A stretch of 64,000 bases of DNA from Acidithiobacillus acidisediminis (GCF_023277115.1 NZ_JALQCS010000001.1:2412001-2476000); one strand, 5' to 3'; shown: positions 1-8,344, counted from the first letter of the stretch. A program made the numbers and translations. The notes: generated by a model not told the origin, from the sequence alone.

Positions 1-2
1 TC

Positions 3-497
3 TCTCTACGCGGCGATGCTCACGAAGACTCCCTCACCGGCGTTGCTAATCGGCGGGCACTCCTGGCCGACTTGGGTCGCACCCTGGCGAATGCCGCACG
101 CAAAAACAATCGTGTCCAACTAGCCTTCATTGACCTCGATCATTTCAAGGAAATCAATGATCAGCATGGGCACCAGGTTGGCGATGCATTCCTCCGCCAA
201 GTAGCGCATCGCTTGCGCACAAGTTTACGACAGGGAGACTTCCTCGGTCGCTATGGCGGAGATGAGTTCGTTGTCTATGGCTGGGCGCCGGAAGCCACCG
301 ACGATGACCTCTCCTCGTGGCAGCAGCGCATCGAGAACTGTGTTGAGGGCATCTATAACATCGGGCCGGTGAATATTGCCTATCGTGGCGCGAGCGTGGG
401 GGTTGTTCTCTCCCAACCCGATGAAACTGCCGAAGATCTTCTCAATCGTGCAGATCACCTCATGTATTACCGCAAGATCCTTCGACGCTCAAAATGA
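3..497 (+). CDS. GGDEF-domain protein (diguanylate cyclase), 3' part
   Basis: This is the C-terminal part of a GGDEF domain, which makes cyclic di-GMP from two GTP. The frame is open from the window edge, so the start lies outside. Visible landmarks are [10 protein letters not shown] at the domain start, [12 protein letters not shown] with the metal-binding Asp, and an intact GGDEF signature in [10 protein letters not shown], so the domain should be catalytic. No RxxD inhibitory site is visible just upstream of GGDEF. Any N-terminal sensor is not in the window. The stop overlaps the mutS start by 4 bp (ATGA), which suggests translational coupling. The product name is safe; the signal it senses cannot be seen. 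Confidence 0.9.
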   Translation, partial: SLRGDAHEDSLTGVANRRALLADLGRTLANAARKNNRVQLAFIDLDHFKEINDQHGHQVGDAFLRQVAHRLRTSLRQGDFLGRYGGDEFVVYGWAPEATDDDLSSWQQRIENCVEGIYNIGPVNIAYRGASVGVVLSQPDETAEDLLNRADHLMYYRKILRRSK

Positions 498-3040
498 GTG
501 TTGTTCCAAGCCACACCCCCGTCATGCGCCAGTATCTGGCCCTCAAGGCGGAGAACCCCGATGCCCTGCTCTTCTTTCGTATGGGGGACTTCTACGAGCT
601 TTTCTATGCCGACGCCGAACGGGCTGCCGCCCTGCTGGGCATTGCCCTGACCACCCGTGGCCAGAGCGCTGGCGCACCGATCCCCATGGCGGGCGTTCCC
701 ATCCATAGTGCCGAAGGCTATTTGGCGCGTTTGGTTCGTGCCGGGCTCACGGTCGCCATCGCGGAACAGATTGGTGATCCCGCCCTGGCCAAGGGGCCGG
801 TGGAGCGATCCATCTCTCGCGTACTGACACCGGGCACTCTGGTGGATAGCTCCTTGCTCGAGCCCGAGCAAGAAGCCCTGCTTGCCGCGATCCACGCTGA
901 TGCTGGGGGTGCCTTAGGGCTGGCGATCCTGGCTGTGGCGAGCGGCGAACTACGGGTTCAGGACTTTACCGACTCCGCCAATCTCGGCGACCGCTTGCGT
1001 CAGCTTCAACCAGCGGAAATTCTGGTGCCGGAAGGAATCCAGGGATGGTCAGATCTGCCGATGGAAAGATGCCAATCCCTTCCCACAAGCGCTTTTCAAG
1101 CCAATAGTTGCGAGCGCATCCTCGGGCGCTATTTCGGCTCCCGTCTGGGAGGCTTTGGCGTCAACAGTCACCCCCTCGCTCTGCGCGCTGCGGCCGCGCT
1201 CCTCGACTATGCCGAGTCGCGACTCAAGGCGCCGCTCAGTCAGGTACAGTCCATCATTCCCGAACGTCCCAGTGAAACGCTGGGCATGGATGCCAATGCC
1301 CTGCGTGCCCTGGAGATCTTCTCTGGCCGCGATAGCGAGGGACCCAGCCTGTGGAAGCTGTTGCAACATTGCCAGACGGCCATGGGGGCACGGCTCCTGC
1401 GCCGCTGGATGTTGCGCCCGTTGCGCCAGGGAGAAGGCCTCTTCGACCGCCACCGCGCGCTAGCCAGCTTGGTGGAGGGAGCTCGTTACCGCGCTCTGCA
1501 GCAAGCCTTGCACGGCCTTGCCGATGCTGAGCGAGTCCTGACCCGCATTGCCCTGGAGCGTGCCAGTCCACGCGATCTTGCGCAATTGCGTGAATTTTTG
1601 CAGCGCCTGCCTGCAATTCAGGCGGCTGTGGAGGGACTGACAGAGCATGGCCTGCCTGCTCGACTCTCCCTGCAGCAGGTCGACTTTTCGGCTGTACACC
1701 AGCTCCTGCATCGGGCCTTACAGGACGAAGTCCCGCTGAGTCAGCGCGATGGCGGCTTTCTACGCGACAGCTACGACGAGGAGCTGGCCAGTCTTCGCCA
1801 TATCGAACAACACGTCGCCGGCGAACTGGCCGCCCTGGAAGAGTACGAGCGGGAACGCAGCGCTATTCCGCAATTGCGCGTGCAATTCAATCGCGTGCAT
1901 GGCTATTTTTTCGAGATTCCGCGCAGCCATGCAGGACCAATTCCACCCGACTATCAGCGTCGTCAAAGCACCAAACATGCCGAGCGCTTCAGTAACCCTG
2001 CCCTCAAGGAAATCGAGGATCGCGTCCTGTCGGCAGAGAGCCGGGCCCTGGCGCGGGAGCGAGAATTATTTGTCGAACTCGTCCGCGTCCTGCACCCGCA
2101 AATAGAGAAATTACAGACACTTTTACAACAGATTGCGGAGCTGGACCTGCTGGCCAATTTTGCCGAGCGCGCGCAAAGCCTACGCTGGCACGCCCCGGAG
2201 TTTTGTGACGAACCCGTCCTGGAAATCGACGCTGGCCGTCATCCTTTAGTAGAGGCCGAGTTGGGCGCCCATTTTGTTCCCAACGACCTGCATCTGAACG
2301 CAGAGCGACGCACGCTACTCATTACCGGCCCGAATATGGGCGGCAAGTCGACCTTCATGCGCCAGAACGCCCTCATTGTCTATCTGGCGCACATCGGTGC
2401 CTGGGTACCGGCGCAACGCGCTCTCTGCGGCCCCATCGACCAGATTTTCACGCGTATAGGCGCAGCCGACGATCTGGCCGGCGGCCGCTCCACCTTCATG
2501 GTCGAAATGCAGGAGACTGCGCAGATTCTGCATCAGGCCACTGCGCAAAGCCTGGTCATTCTCGATGAAATCGGTCGCGGCACAGCCACCTACGATGGCC
2601 TCGCCATTGCCTGGGCCAGCGTCGAGAAACTGTTACGCCTCGGCAGCCTCACCCTCTTTGCCACCCATTATTTTGAGCTTACCGAACTGCAGCACCCCAA
2701 GCTTGCGAATGTTCATCTCGATGCCATTGCGAACGCAGATCAAGTGACTTTTCTGCACCAGCTAGAGGCTGGGCCAGCTACCCAGAGTTACGGCCTGGCG
2801 GTTGCGCGTTTGGCCGGAGTGCCCGAGGATGTGCTGCGGCAGGCGCGCGAGCGTCTGGCGACATTGGAGAATTCCACACCCGCCCCGGCGAACGCCCACA
2901 ATCATCAACTCTCCCTGTTCAGCGAGGCAACGCATCCGGTATTGCAGCTGCTGGCCGAGATCCGTCCAGACGAATGTACACCGCGCGCCGCCCTCGATAT
3001 CCTTTATCGACTGCGCGAGTTATGGGAGAAGACTCCCTAA
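494..3040 (+). CDS. mutS: DNA mismatch repair protein MutS
   Basis: MutS recognises mismatches and small loops and starts methyl- or nick-directed repair with MutL. The 848-residue length is normal. The mismatch-reading Phe-x-Glu motif is F33-Y34-E35 in GDFYELFY. The C-terminal ATPase has Walker [11 protein letters not shown] (about residues 611-620), Walker B with D691-E692 in ILDEIGRGT, and the FATHYFEL segment after it. The extreme C-terminus, rich in helix, resembles the tetramerisation region. The start at 494 overlaps the preceding GGDEF gene by 4 bp. An insertion sequence begins 21 bp after the stop, so any native terminator has been displaced or lost. Family assignment is certain. Confidence 0.98.
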   Translation: MSVVPSHTPVMRQYLALKAENPDALLFFRMGDFYELFYADAERAAALLGIALTTRGQSAGAPIPMAGVPIHSAEGYLARLVRAGLTVAIAEQIGDPALAKGPVERSISRVLTPGTLVDSSLLEPEQEALLAAIHADAGGALGLAILAVASGELRVQDFTDSANLGDRLRQLQPAEILVPEGIQGWSDLPMERCQSLPTSAFQANSCERILGRYFGSRLGGFGVNSHPLALRAAAALLDYAESRLKAPLSQVQSIIPERPSETLGMDANALRALEIFSGRDSEGPSLWKLLQHCQTAMGARLLRRWMLRPLRQGEGLFDRHRALASLVEGARYRALQQALHGLADAERVLTRIALERASPRDLAQLREFLQRLPAIQAAVEGLTEHGLPARLSLQQVDFSAVHQLLHRALQDEVPLSQRDGGFLRDSYDEELASLRHIEQHVAGELAALEEYERERSAIPQLRVQFNRVHGYFFEIPRSHAGPIPPDYQRRQSTKHAERFSNPALKEIEDRVLSAESRALARERELFVELVRVLHPQIEKLQTLLQQIAELDLLANFAERAQSLRWHAPEFCDEPVLEIDAGRHPLVEAELGAHFVPNDLHLNAERRTLLITGPNMGGKSTFMRQNALIVYLAHIGAWVPAQRALCGPIDQIFTRIGAADDLAGGRSTFMVEMQETAQILHQATAQSLVILDEIGRGTATYDGLAIAWASVEKLLRLGSLTLFATHYFELTELQHPKLANVHLDAIANADQVTFLHQLEAGPATQSYGLAVARLAGVPEDVLRQARERLATLENSTPAPANAHNHQLSLFSEATHPVLQLLAEIRPDECTPRAALDILYRLRELWEKTP

Positions 3041-3045
3041 GCACG

Positions 3046-3060
3046 CAAGCTTGCGGGGGC
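3046..3060. repeat. Left target-site duplication of the ISNCY element (15 bp)
   Basis: The 15 bp CAAGCTTGCGGGGGC abut the left end of the insertion sequence and recur exactly at 4495-4509 just outside its right end. The bases outside the repeat differ (G before the left copy, A before the right copy, which is the last base of the element). This is the pattern of a target duplication made on insertion. Long, variable duplications are known for the IS1202 (ISNCY) group. Confidence 0.85.
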
Positions 3061-4494
3061 TGTCAACCCAAAGCAGGAATGTCCCCTTTTGAGCAAGACA
3101 GGAATGTCCCCTTGGAGGGAGTTCAGGGGGTGGATGTGTGAGCGGGCTTAGACTGAGGGTATCGTCGCCAGGGATGGTCGGGCGCGGGTTTCCAGTGGCT
3201 CCGTTGGGCCTGCTCCTTCACAGCTTGCTCAATACGTAAGTGCAGGCTTTTCTCATCGTCCAAGGGGATGGGGGGCTCACCCTCGGCGAGGATCCGGTAG
3301 GTTAGGGGCTGTCCCTGATACAGCAAGGTAATGCTGCTGTCGAAGGCTTGGCAGACGGTTACACTGGCACCGCGTAGGCGGTAGCCACTGCTGTAATTCG
3401 TGAGTTGGTATTCGCGGTTCTGGAAGCGAAAACTCAGGTTTTTGGAGAGCTTGCGGGTGTGCTGCAGGCAGAAGATCAGGGACAATTCTTCTGGGTTGTG
3501 CAGTACGGGACGATGCGCATCCTGGGGATGTTGCGGGGAGACAGCAAAGCGCCGGTTGTAATCGGCCAGGAACTCCGGCAGGAAGGCGTTGGCAGCCTCC
3601 AGATCGGAGATGCCCTGCAGGCGTAGCTCCTTGACCAGGCGATCTTGTAGAGTCTGATTGGCCCGTTCGACCCGCCCCTTTGCTTGCGGGCTGTTGGCGT
3701 GGATGGCTTGGATATCCAAGGTCTGCAGGGCGCGAGTGAACTGGGTGGGTACTCCCTCCTGATCGGGGTGATTGACGCGAAAGATGCTGTGCTTGTCGGA
3801 GTACAGGGCTACCGGGCGACCATGCGCTTTCAGGTACGCTCGCAGCGTCTCCATATACGCTTGGGTAGTCTCGGCTGGTACGAAATGCAAAGCCATCAGG
3901 CGGCTAGTAGCATCGTCTATGAAGACGATGAGGGTACAGCGGGGGCCACGCTCCTCGAACCAGTCGTGGGGCGAGCCGTCGATCTGTACCAGTTCACCGA
4001 GATAAGGGCGTCGGGGCCGTCGTTGGTGGATACGGGCCGCCTTGCGCCGCTTCGCCACCCACAGACCTTCGGCCATCATCCACTGGCGCAACGTCTCCGT
4101 AGAGAGCTGATAGCCATGTCGTTCTTCCAATTTCTCCCGAGCCAGCGTTGGCCCAAAGTCTGCGTAGTGCGTCTGCACCAACTGGATGGCGGATTCACGG
4201 ACCGAGTCCAAAATCCGGTTGTTGGGCCGCTTGCCGCGCTGCCGGGACACCAGCCCGGCGGCCCCTTCGGCCCGATACCGTGCGACAAGGCGTTTGACCT
4301 GGCGCACGCTCAGACTCAGCCGCTCGGCGACCTCCCGTTGCCGGAGCTGCTTACCCATCAGAGCCTGCAGCAACTCCAGTCGATCCATCTCTCGATAGCT
4401 CATCGTGTTGTACTCCTCGCCCATGCCGCCCCCACAACGCAAAAGGGGACATTCTAGAATTGGACAAAGGGGACATTACTGCTTGGGGCTAACA
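3061..4494. mobile_element. ISNCY (IS1202-group) insertion sequence, complete
   Basis: The element is 1434 bp with one transposase gene on the minus strand. Its ends are imperfect inverted repeats: the left starts TGTCAACCCAAAGCAGGAAT and the right, read inward, starts TGTTAGCCCCAAGCAGTAAT, both followed by GTCCCCTT. Each end carries a second, inner copy of the AATGTCCCCTT core (left cores near 3074-3088 and 3099-3113; right cores near 4443-4455 and 4467-4480), likely paired transposase binding sites. Exact 15-bp direct repeats flank it. It sits between mutS and ssrA, leaving 58 bp before the mature tmRNA. Intact ends, gene and duplication point to a fairly recent insertion. Confidence 0.9.
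3123..4403 (-). CDS. ISNCY family transposase
   Basis: The 426-residue protein has an N-terminal helix-turn-helix (LRQREVAERLSLSVRQVKRL) followed by an rve-like DDE integrase core. Catalytic Asp residues are visible in QIDGSPHDWF and LYSDKHSIF, and the Glu lies in KGRVERANQTLQ. The set and order match IS1202/ISNCY transposases. I chose the ATG at 4403 because GAGGAG lies 9 bases upstream; in-frame ATGs at 4424 and 4442 would lengthen it a little. The reading frame is unbroken and it ends 62 bp inside the left end of the element. It is probably functional. Confidence 0.92.
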   Translation of the reverse strand: MSYREMDRLELLQALMGKQLRQREVAERLSLSVRQVKRLVARYRAEGAAGLVSRQRGKRPNNRILDSVRESAIQLVQTHYADFGPTLAREKLEERHGYQLSTETLRQWMMAEGLWVAKRRKAARIHQRRPRRPYLGELVQIDGSPHDWFEERGPRCTLIVFIDDATSRLMALHFVPAETTQAYMETLRAYLKAHGRPVALYSDKHSIFRVNHPDQEGVPTQFTRALQTLDIQAIHANSPQAKGRVERANQTLQDRLVKELRLQGISDLEAANAFLPEFLADYNRRFAVSPQHPQDAHRPVLHNPEELSLIFCLQHTRKLSKNLSFRFQNREYQLTNYSSGYRLRGASVTVCQAFDSSITLLYQGQPLTYRILAEGEPPIPLDDEKSLHLRIEQAVKEQAQRSHWKPAPDHPWRRYPQSKPAHTSTP

Positions 4495-4509
4495 CAAGCT
4501 TGCGGGGGC
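4495..4509. repeat. Right target-site duplication of the ISNCY element (15 bp)
   Basis: Exact copy of the 15 bp at 3046-3060. It directly joins the native sequence leading into ssrA, so the insertion point lies about 44 bp upstream of the mature tmRNA 5' end and just upstream of the probable promoter. Confidence 0.85.
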
Positions 4510-4510
4510 T

Positions 4511-4538
4511 TTCGGAACCTTTCGAGTGGGGGTATAGT
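4511..4538 (+). promoter_or_regulatory. Probable ssrA promoter
   Basis: TATAGT at 4533-4538 is a good -10 hexamer. The best -35 at 16-bp spacing is TTCGGA (4511-4516), which is poor. The mature tmRNA begins 15 bases after the -10, leaving a short leader for RNase P to remove. The insertion sequence ends 16 bp upstream of this promoter, so the core promoter survived the insertion. Confidence 0.4.
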
Positions 4539-4552
4539 CCAAGACTGTGAAA

Positions 4553-4919
4553 GGGGGCGACCGGCTTCGACGCAGGTCGCGAAGCCTTCGGTGCATGCAG
4601 AGCTGCGGTTTGCTCTTTAAACTGGTCGCAGATTCATAATTGCCAACGACAGCAATTACGCCCTCGCTGCGTAAGCAGTGAGCCCTCTGCCCGGGTTTGT
4701 CCATGGGTTCGGTGGCCGCAAGGCCTGCGGGGGGTCGACGAAACATGGAATCGCGCCGGATCTGGTCGGTGGATCCTGCGTTAAAATAAAGCCGAATCGC
4801 TGGGAGCGCATCCTGTTTGTCGGAGTCGCTCCGGGTTAAAACCCAATAGACAAACTACGCATGTAGATCCGGTGGTCTAGGTCTTGCGGACGCGGGTTCA
4901 ATTCCCGCCGCCTCCACCA
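4553..4919 (+). ncRNA. ssrA: Transfer-messenger RNA (tmRNA)
   Basis: tmRNA rescues stalled ribosomes and tags the product for proteolysis. The 5' end GGGGGCG pairs with CGCCTCC at the 3' end, followed by ACCA (encoded CCA at 4917-4919), forming the tRNA-like acceptor. The T-arm GGGTTCAATTCCC is present at the 3' end. The tag reading frame starts at GCC 4642 and reads ANDSNYALAA, then TAA at 4672-4674, a typical proteobacterial tag ending in the ClpXP/ClpAP degron ALAA. It is one-piece, not permuted. The 3' end is followed closely by a terminator and then by a decayed island; ssrA 3' ends are common integration sites. Confidence 0.97.
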
Positions 4920-4924
4920 CATAC

Positions 4925-4955
4925 AAGGGCTCGGATCATCTCCGGGCCCTTTTTC
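4925..4955 (+). terminator. Rho-independent terminator of ssrA
   Basis: AAGGGCTCGG pairs with CCGGGCCCTT (one G-T pair) around a 7-base loop, followed by a T-run (CCCTTTTTCTT). It begins 5 bases after the tmRNA CCA end. Confidence 0.85.
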
Positions 4956-4995
4956 TTGTCTGAAATCCCCGCGGGACGCGGGGTCCCGGCCACCT

Positions 4996-5115
4996 GTGCT
5001 GTGGGCACTGGAAGCGTTAGATCGCTTCCGCAAGGGGATGGGGCAGTACCCTTTGCCAATGGTGATCCTGGCGAGGCTGGCCGTGTCGCAGCAGGATCAG
5101 GGGCGTTGCATTGGC
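4996..5115 (+). pseudogene. Fossil of a GNAT acetyltransferase (TacT-like toxin)
   Basis: About 40 codons match the core of TacT-type GNAT toxins. The frame reads a basic stretch and then YPLPMVILARLAV, followed by SQQDQGR and IGFGI, which corresponds to the acetyl-CoA-binding segment (PxPVxLLxRLAVD...QGxGLG). The usual Gly in QGxGxG is Cys here. There is no N-terminal domain before it and similarity stops near 5115, where the vapC stop region begins. The preceding base is the end of the ssrA terminator region. It is best read as a decayed toxin gene whose DUF1778 antitoxin partner is gone. Confidence 0.6.
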
Positions 5116-5126
5116 TTCGGCATTCC

Positions 5127-5534
5127 CTATCGCACGTTCAGCCAATCCATGACACGCAAACCTGGAACACGCTCAAACTCCCGCATATTGTTGGTCACGA
5201 CAATCAATCCCAGGCTTCTCGCGTGGCCGGCAATCATCTGGTCATAAGGACCGATGGGCTTACCAATCCTGGCTAATTCCGCGCGGAACTGCCCCGTATG
5301 CTTGGCGGCTTCGCTTCCGTATTCGAGCACTTCCAGCCGGGCAGCAAATCCTTCAATCACGGACAGGTTGTCTTCAGGTGCCTGGGATTTCTCGGCGCCA
5401 TAGACCAACTCCATCCAGGTGACCGTGCTGATGGCCATTTGCCCATGGTGTCGCAGGAATTGGTCACGGATCTCTGGCGGCTTGTTCTTGATAGTGAAAA
5501 TACAAATGTTCGTATCCAGAAGATATTTGATCAC
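5127..5534 (-). CDS. vapC: VapC-type PIN-domain ribonuclease toxin
   Basis: The 135-residue protein is a PIN-domain endoribonuclease, the toxin of a type II toxin-antitoxin pair. Acidic active-site residues are D7 (LLDTN), E42 (WMELVYG) and D98 (IGPYDQMIA), with the C-terminal NNMREFERVPGL typical of the VapC/FitB group. It starts with GTG at 5534, overlapping the vapB stop by 4 bp (GTGA), so toxin synthesis is coupled to antitoxin synthesis. All catalytic positions are present, so it is probably active. The 3' end abuts a GNAT fossil, which suggests that the module landed in, or replaced, an older one. Confidence 0.92.
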   Translation of the reverse strand: MIKYLLDTNICIFTIKNKPPEIRDQFLRHHGQMAISTVTWMELVYGAEKSQAPEDNLSVIEGFAARLEVLEYGSEAAKHTGQFRAELARIGKPIGPYDQMIAGHARSLGLIVVTNNMREFERVPGLRVMDWLNVR

Positions 5535-5761
5535 AAGGGTTCCCGTGTCTGGTCACCGGCTTGTTCACGGTTCTCCATAAAGTCGGCACTGACCCCTTCT
5601 CCGTCAAACCAGCTCTCCCAAGATTCACCAGCCGGAACCAGTATGCGCATGCGACCTATAGCGACTACGTCCACTCGCTTTACATCTGCCGGAAACGCAA
5701 TCGATTTGGGCAGACGTACCGCTTGGCTGCGGTTGATCTGGAAAACGGTGGCTTGTTCCAT
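5531..5761 (-). CDS. vapB: VapB-type antitoxin
   Basis: The 76-residue antitoxin neutralises VapC and represses the operon. The N-terminus (ATVFQINRSQAVRLPK) is a SpoVT/AbrB swapped-hairpin DNA-binding domain of the VapB/MvaT-like type; the acidic, polar C-terminus would wrap the toxin. I chose the ATG at 5761 because GAGGGG lies 6 bases upstream; an upstream ATG would add ten unlikely residues. It overlaps vapC by 4 bp. A near-consensus promoter lies 30 bp upstream. Confidence 0.88.
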   Translation of the reverse strand: MEQATVFQINRSQAVRLPKSIAFPADVKRVDVVAIGRMRILVPAGESWESWFDGEGVSADFMENREQAGDQTREPL

Positions 5762-5790
5762 GGTAGACCCCTCATGTTGTATATGGCACA

Positions 5791-5819
5791 AGGATATCCA
5801 TAGAGGTGCCCGTTGTCAA
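5791..5819 (-). promoter_or_regulatory. Sigma-70 type promoter of vapBC
   Basis: On the minus strand, a perfect -35 TTGACA (5819-5814) and a -10 TATCCT (5796-5791) are separated by 17 bp. Transcription would begin near 5784, leaving a leader of about 25 bases with a clear ribosome site for vapB. Confidence 0.7.
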
Positions 5820-5982
5820 TTAGGTGTGTTTCGATTTTCGCGGATGGAGACAGAAACAGTCGACCTCATAACGGACCCGTCCATCCTCTCTCTAATCTAT
5901 ACCCAACCAGTACGGGTATGGAGTTTGAGACATGGGACGACCGGTAACGGTAAAAATGAAGTTTGCGGGACCCTATGCAGGC

Positions 5983-6125
5983 TGGCTGCGTATCGAGCGC
6001 CGCCAAGCAAATCCGTTCCGTCTTATCCTTCCAGCTCAGCTTTTCCAAGACTTCGTCCACCAGCAATTGCCCCTCGCGGTCTGGATCGCCTGCGTTGACG
6101 ACACTGGACGCTAATCGTCCAGGAA
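5983..6125 (-). pseudogene. Fossil of DNA topoisomerase III (Toprim segment)
   Basis: The minus strand encodes about 45 residues matching the Toprim core of type IA topoisomerase III: VVNAGDPDREGQLLVDEVLE, with the invariant DxDxEG, followed by ICLAALD, the start of the next TopB segment. The frame has no proper N-terminus and similarity ends after about residue 96 of the frame. TopB copies of this sort are common cargo of integrative elements and plasmids, so this is probably a scrap of one. The rest of the 477-bp gap between vapB (5761) and parD (6239) holds the vapBC promoter and otherwise nothing I can read. Confidence 0.7.
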
Positions 6126-6238
6126 GCCCCTCAATACATCCTGGCACAGGGAGAAGCGTTACAGGGCATGGATGCCTACTTTCGGTGTGGTGGAATACGG
6201 TTCTTGCCGACTTTTGCCAAAGCACCCACACTTGCGCC

Positions 6239-6484
6239 ATGAGCACGATGAATATCTCCCTCCCCGACACGCTGAAGTCCTTCGTGGATGAACAAGTCAG
6301 CCAGAGCGGCTACGGCACGAGCAGCGAGTACGTGCGCGAGTTGATCCGCAAGGACCAGGATCGCCTGCAACTGCGTGGCCTGCTGCTGGCCGGTGCGGCA
6401 TCCAACCCGGCGGCACCTGCCGATGCCAGTTACTTCGGGGGCCTGCGAGATCGTGTGCGCCAGGCTGCCAACGCCAAGGCGTGA
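6239..6484 (+). CDS. parD: ParD-type ribbon-helix-helix antitoxin
   Basis: The 81-residue protein begins MSTMNISLPDTLKSFVDEQV and continues with YGTSSEYVRELIRKDQ, the standard ParD ribbon-helix-helix fold for DNA binding and dimerisation. The C-terminal half is the toxin-binding tail. I chose the ATG at 6239; a second ATG three codons later is possible. It overlaps the remnant toxin gene by 4 bp (GTGA). The antitoxin frame is intact although its toxin is truncated, so it is an orphan that may still repress or cross-neutralise. Confidence 0.88.
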   Translation: MSTMNISLPDTLKSFVDEQVSQSGYGTSSEYVRELIRKDQDRLQLRGLLLAGAASNPAAPADASYFGGLRDRVRQAANAKA

Positions 6485-6612
6485 AGCGCAGACTAGTCGT
6501 CCCGCGTGAGCAGGCCGACCGGGATCTCGATGAGGTCATTGCCTACTGTCTGACTAAAACCCAAGAGGCCATGGCAGCCTCCTGCGGATCTGGGTTGTCG
6601 CTGGCAAAGTGA
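6481..6612 (+). pseudogene. Truncated ParE toxin
   Basis: A GTG start overlaps the parD stop, and the first 30 residues (KRRLVVPREQADRDLDEVIAY) match the N-terminal helix region of ParE/RelE gyrase toxins. After about residue 33 the similarity stops and a TGA comes at 6610-6612, so only 43 codons of a normal 95-100 remain. The beta-sheet core and C-terminal catalytic or gyrase-binding face are missing. The gene should be inactive. No frameshifted continuation is visible before the tRNA-Ala gene. Confidence 0.75.
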
Positions 6613-6720
6613 CTTTGAGCAATGGCCCCTAGAGCTGAGCGCTATGCCTGTGAAACCCTTCACGGATGACTTCTCGCGGACTAGCAGAACCTGGGAACAT
6701 ATCCGGGCCTTCAAGTTTTT

Positions 6721-6796
<76 letters not shown>

Positions 6797-6810
6797 AATT
6801 TGAGTGGCAG

Positions 6811-6839
6811 ATGATATCTGCAACGCCTTGCCAATGCAA
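6811..6839 (-). promoter_or_regulatory. Promoter of tRNA-Ala
   Basis: On the minus strand, -35 TTGCAT (6839-6834) and -10 TATCAT (6816-6811) are spaced by exactly 17 bp. The mature tRNA begins 15 bases downstream of the -10. Confidence 0.6.
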
Positions 6840-6889
6840 TCACCGGTATTTTTCCTTCTCATTCGGCAAATCCCCGCTACACTAGACGC

Positions 6890-8344
6890 ATGACGAGACT
6901 TCCTCCCTCTCTCTCCCGTTTACTGACGGATTTGGGCCAGCCCATCGCCTGCCTGGACCTGGAGACGACAGGAGGGAATCCACAACGAGACGCCATCCTT
7001 GAACTCGGTATCGTCACGCTGTCTATGGAACGCGGACAGGAAGAATGGAGCCAGCTCTTGCATCCCGGCTGTGGACTCTCCCCCTACATCACGCAACTGA
7101 CGGGGATCTATCCAGACATGCTACGGGGCAAGCCACGCTTCGAGGATATCGTTACGGAGCTCGAGCAGCGGCTGCGCGGACACATCATCATCGCGCACAA
7201 CGCCCGCTTTGACCTCGCCTTTCTGCGCCAGTCCTTTCTCCGCACGCAAGTGCCCTTCAAAACCAAATCTCTGTGTAGCGTCAAACTATCACGGCGGCTG
7301 TTTCCCAGTGAGCGCCGTCACGGGTTGGACGCGATCATGGAACGCCTGGCCATTCCCTGTGCCGATCGTCATCGCGCCCTCGGCGATGCCCGGGTAGTAG
7401 TAGATTTTCTCCGTCAGATGGCGGAGCAACGTTACGACGACCTGCTGCATGCCTGTCGCATACAATGGGACCAGAACTGTCTGCCACCGAACATCGACCC
7501 CGATGTCTTGGAACAATTACCGAATCGCCCTGGTGTGTATCTTTTTTATGGGCATTCCGATCTACCGCTCTATATCGGTAAAAGCATCCATCTGCGTCGA
7601 AGAGTACTCGAACATTTTCGCAATGATTTTCGTCAAACGCGAGAGCTGCAGATGTCCCAACAGCTCGAGCGCATTGAATGGATAGAAACGAATAGCGAGC
7701 TTTCCGCGCTGCTCCTGGAATCTCGCCTCGTGAAAGAAAAGCATCCCCTCTACAATCGCCAGTTGCGCAGAAAAAAGGAGCTCTGCACTATTTTCTGGTT
7801 AGGCCCCGAACAGGAGAAACCCACAATACTGTGCGGATCAGAGCCAAGACCTGGCGTCTGTTATGGGGTATTTGCCAACCGTCATCAGGCGCGTGCTGCA
7901 CTTCGACATCTGGCCCAGGAATGGGGACTTTGTGATCACCGTCTGGGGCTGCAAAAAGGCTCTGGTGCGTGCTTCGGCCAGCAAATCAAGCGCTGCCAGG
8001 GCGTTTGTGTGGGTCAAGAATCCCTCGCCAGCCACGACCTGCGCTTGCAAGAGGCTTTGCAGAAGCTGCAAATCCAGCATTGGCCTTTTTCCGGGCCCAT
8101 CGGGTTCATCGAGGAGAAAGACGGTTCTTGCATTCACGTCTTTGAGCAGTGGCGCCACATCGGCATGCTGGACGCTAGAACAAAGGAAAAGACCGCACTG
8201 AAGGATATGCCCGCATTTGACCTGGATACCTATCGCATTCTGCTTCGCTATATCGGCAAATCCGAAACACAAATATTGGAACTGGACAACGATTGGCGCC
8301 CGTTGGAGCGCCAGAGCGCCGATTATGCTGTGCAACCCGACTAG
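6890..8344 (+). CDS. DnaQ-like 3'-5' exonuclease fused to a GIY-YIG (UvrC/Cho-type) nuclease
   Basis: The 484-residue protein joins two nucleases. Residues about 18-185 form a DEDD exonuclease like the epsilon subunit of DNA polymerase III: D23-x-E25 in CLDLETTGG, AHNARFDLAFL, and the HRALGDARV motif with the final Asp. Residues about 205-290 form a GIY-YIG domain: GVYLF (215-219), LYIGKS (227-232), the R-rich stretch RRRVLEHF and a final E in LLESRLVKEKHP. The C-terminal 190 residues resemble the middle of Cho/UvrC. Fusions of this kind are annotated in other proteobacteria and are presumed to act in DNA repair. It starts 50 bp after the tRNA-Ala promoter, transcribed away from it. Confidence 0.88.
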   Translation: MTRLPPSLSRLLTDLGQPIACLDLETTGGNPQRDAILELGIVTLSMERGQEEWSQLLHPGCGLSPYITQLTGIYPDMLRGKPRFEDIVTELEQRLRGHIIIAHNARFDLAFLRQSFLRTQVPFKTKSLCSVKLSRRLFPSERRHGLDAIMERLAIPCADRHRALGDARVVVDFLRQMAEQRYDDLLHACRIQWDQNCLPPNIDPDVLEQLPNRPGVYLFYGHSDLPLYIGKSIHLRRRVLEHFRNDFRQTRELQMSQQLERIEWIETNSELSALLLESRLVKEKHPLYNRQLRRKKELCTIFWLGPEQEKPTILCGSEPRPGVCYGVFANRHQARAALRHLAQEWGLCDHRLGLQKGSGACFGQQIKRCQGVCVGQESLASHDLRLQEALQKLQIQHWPFSGPIGFIEEKDGSCIHVFEQWRHIGMLDARTKEKTALKDMPAFDLDTYRILLRYIGKSETQILELDNDWRPLERQSADYAVQPD

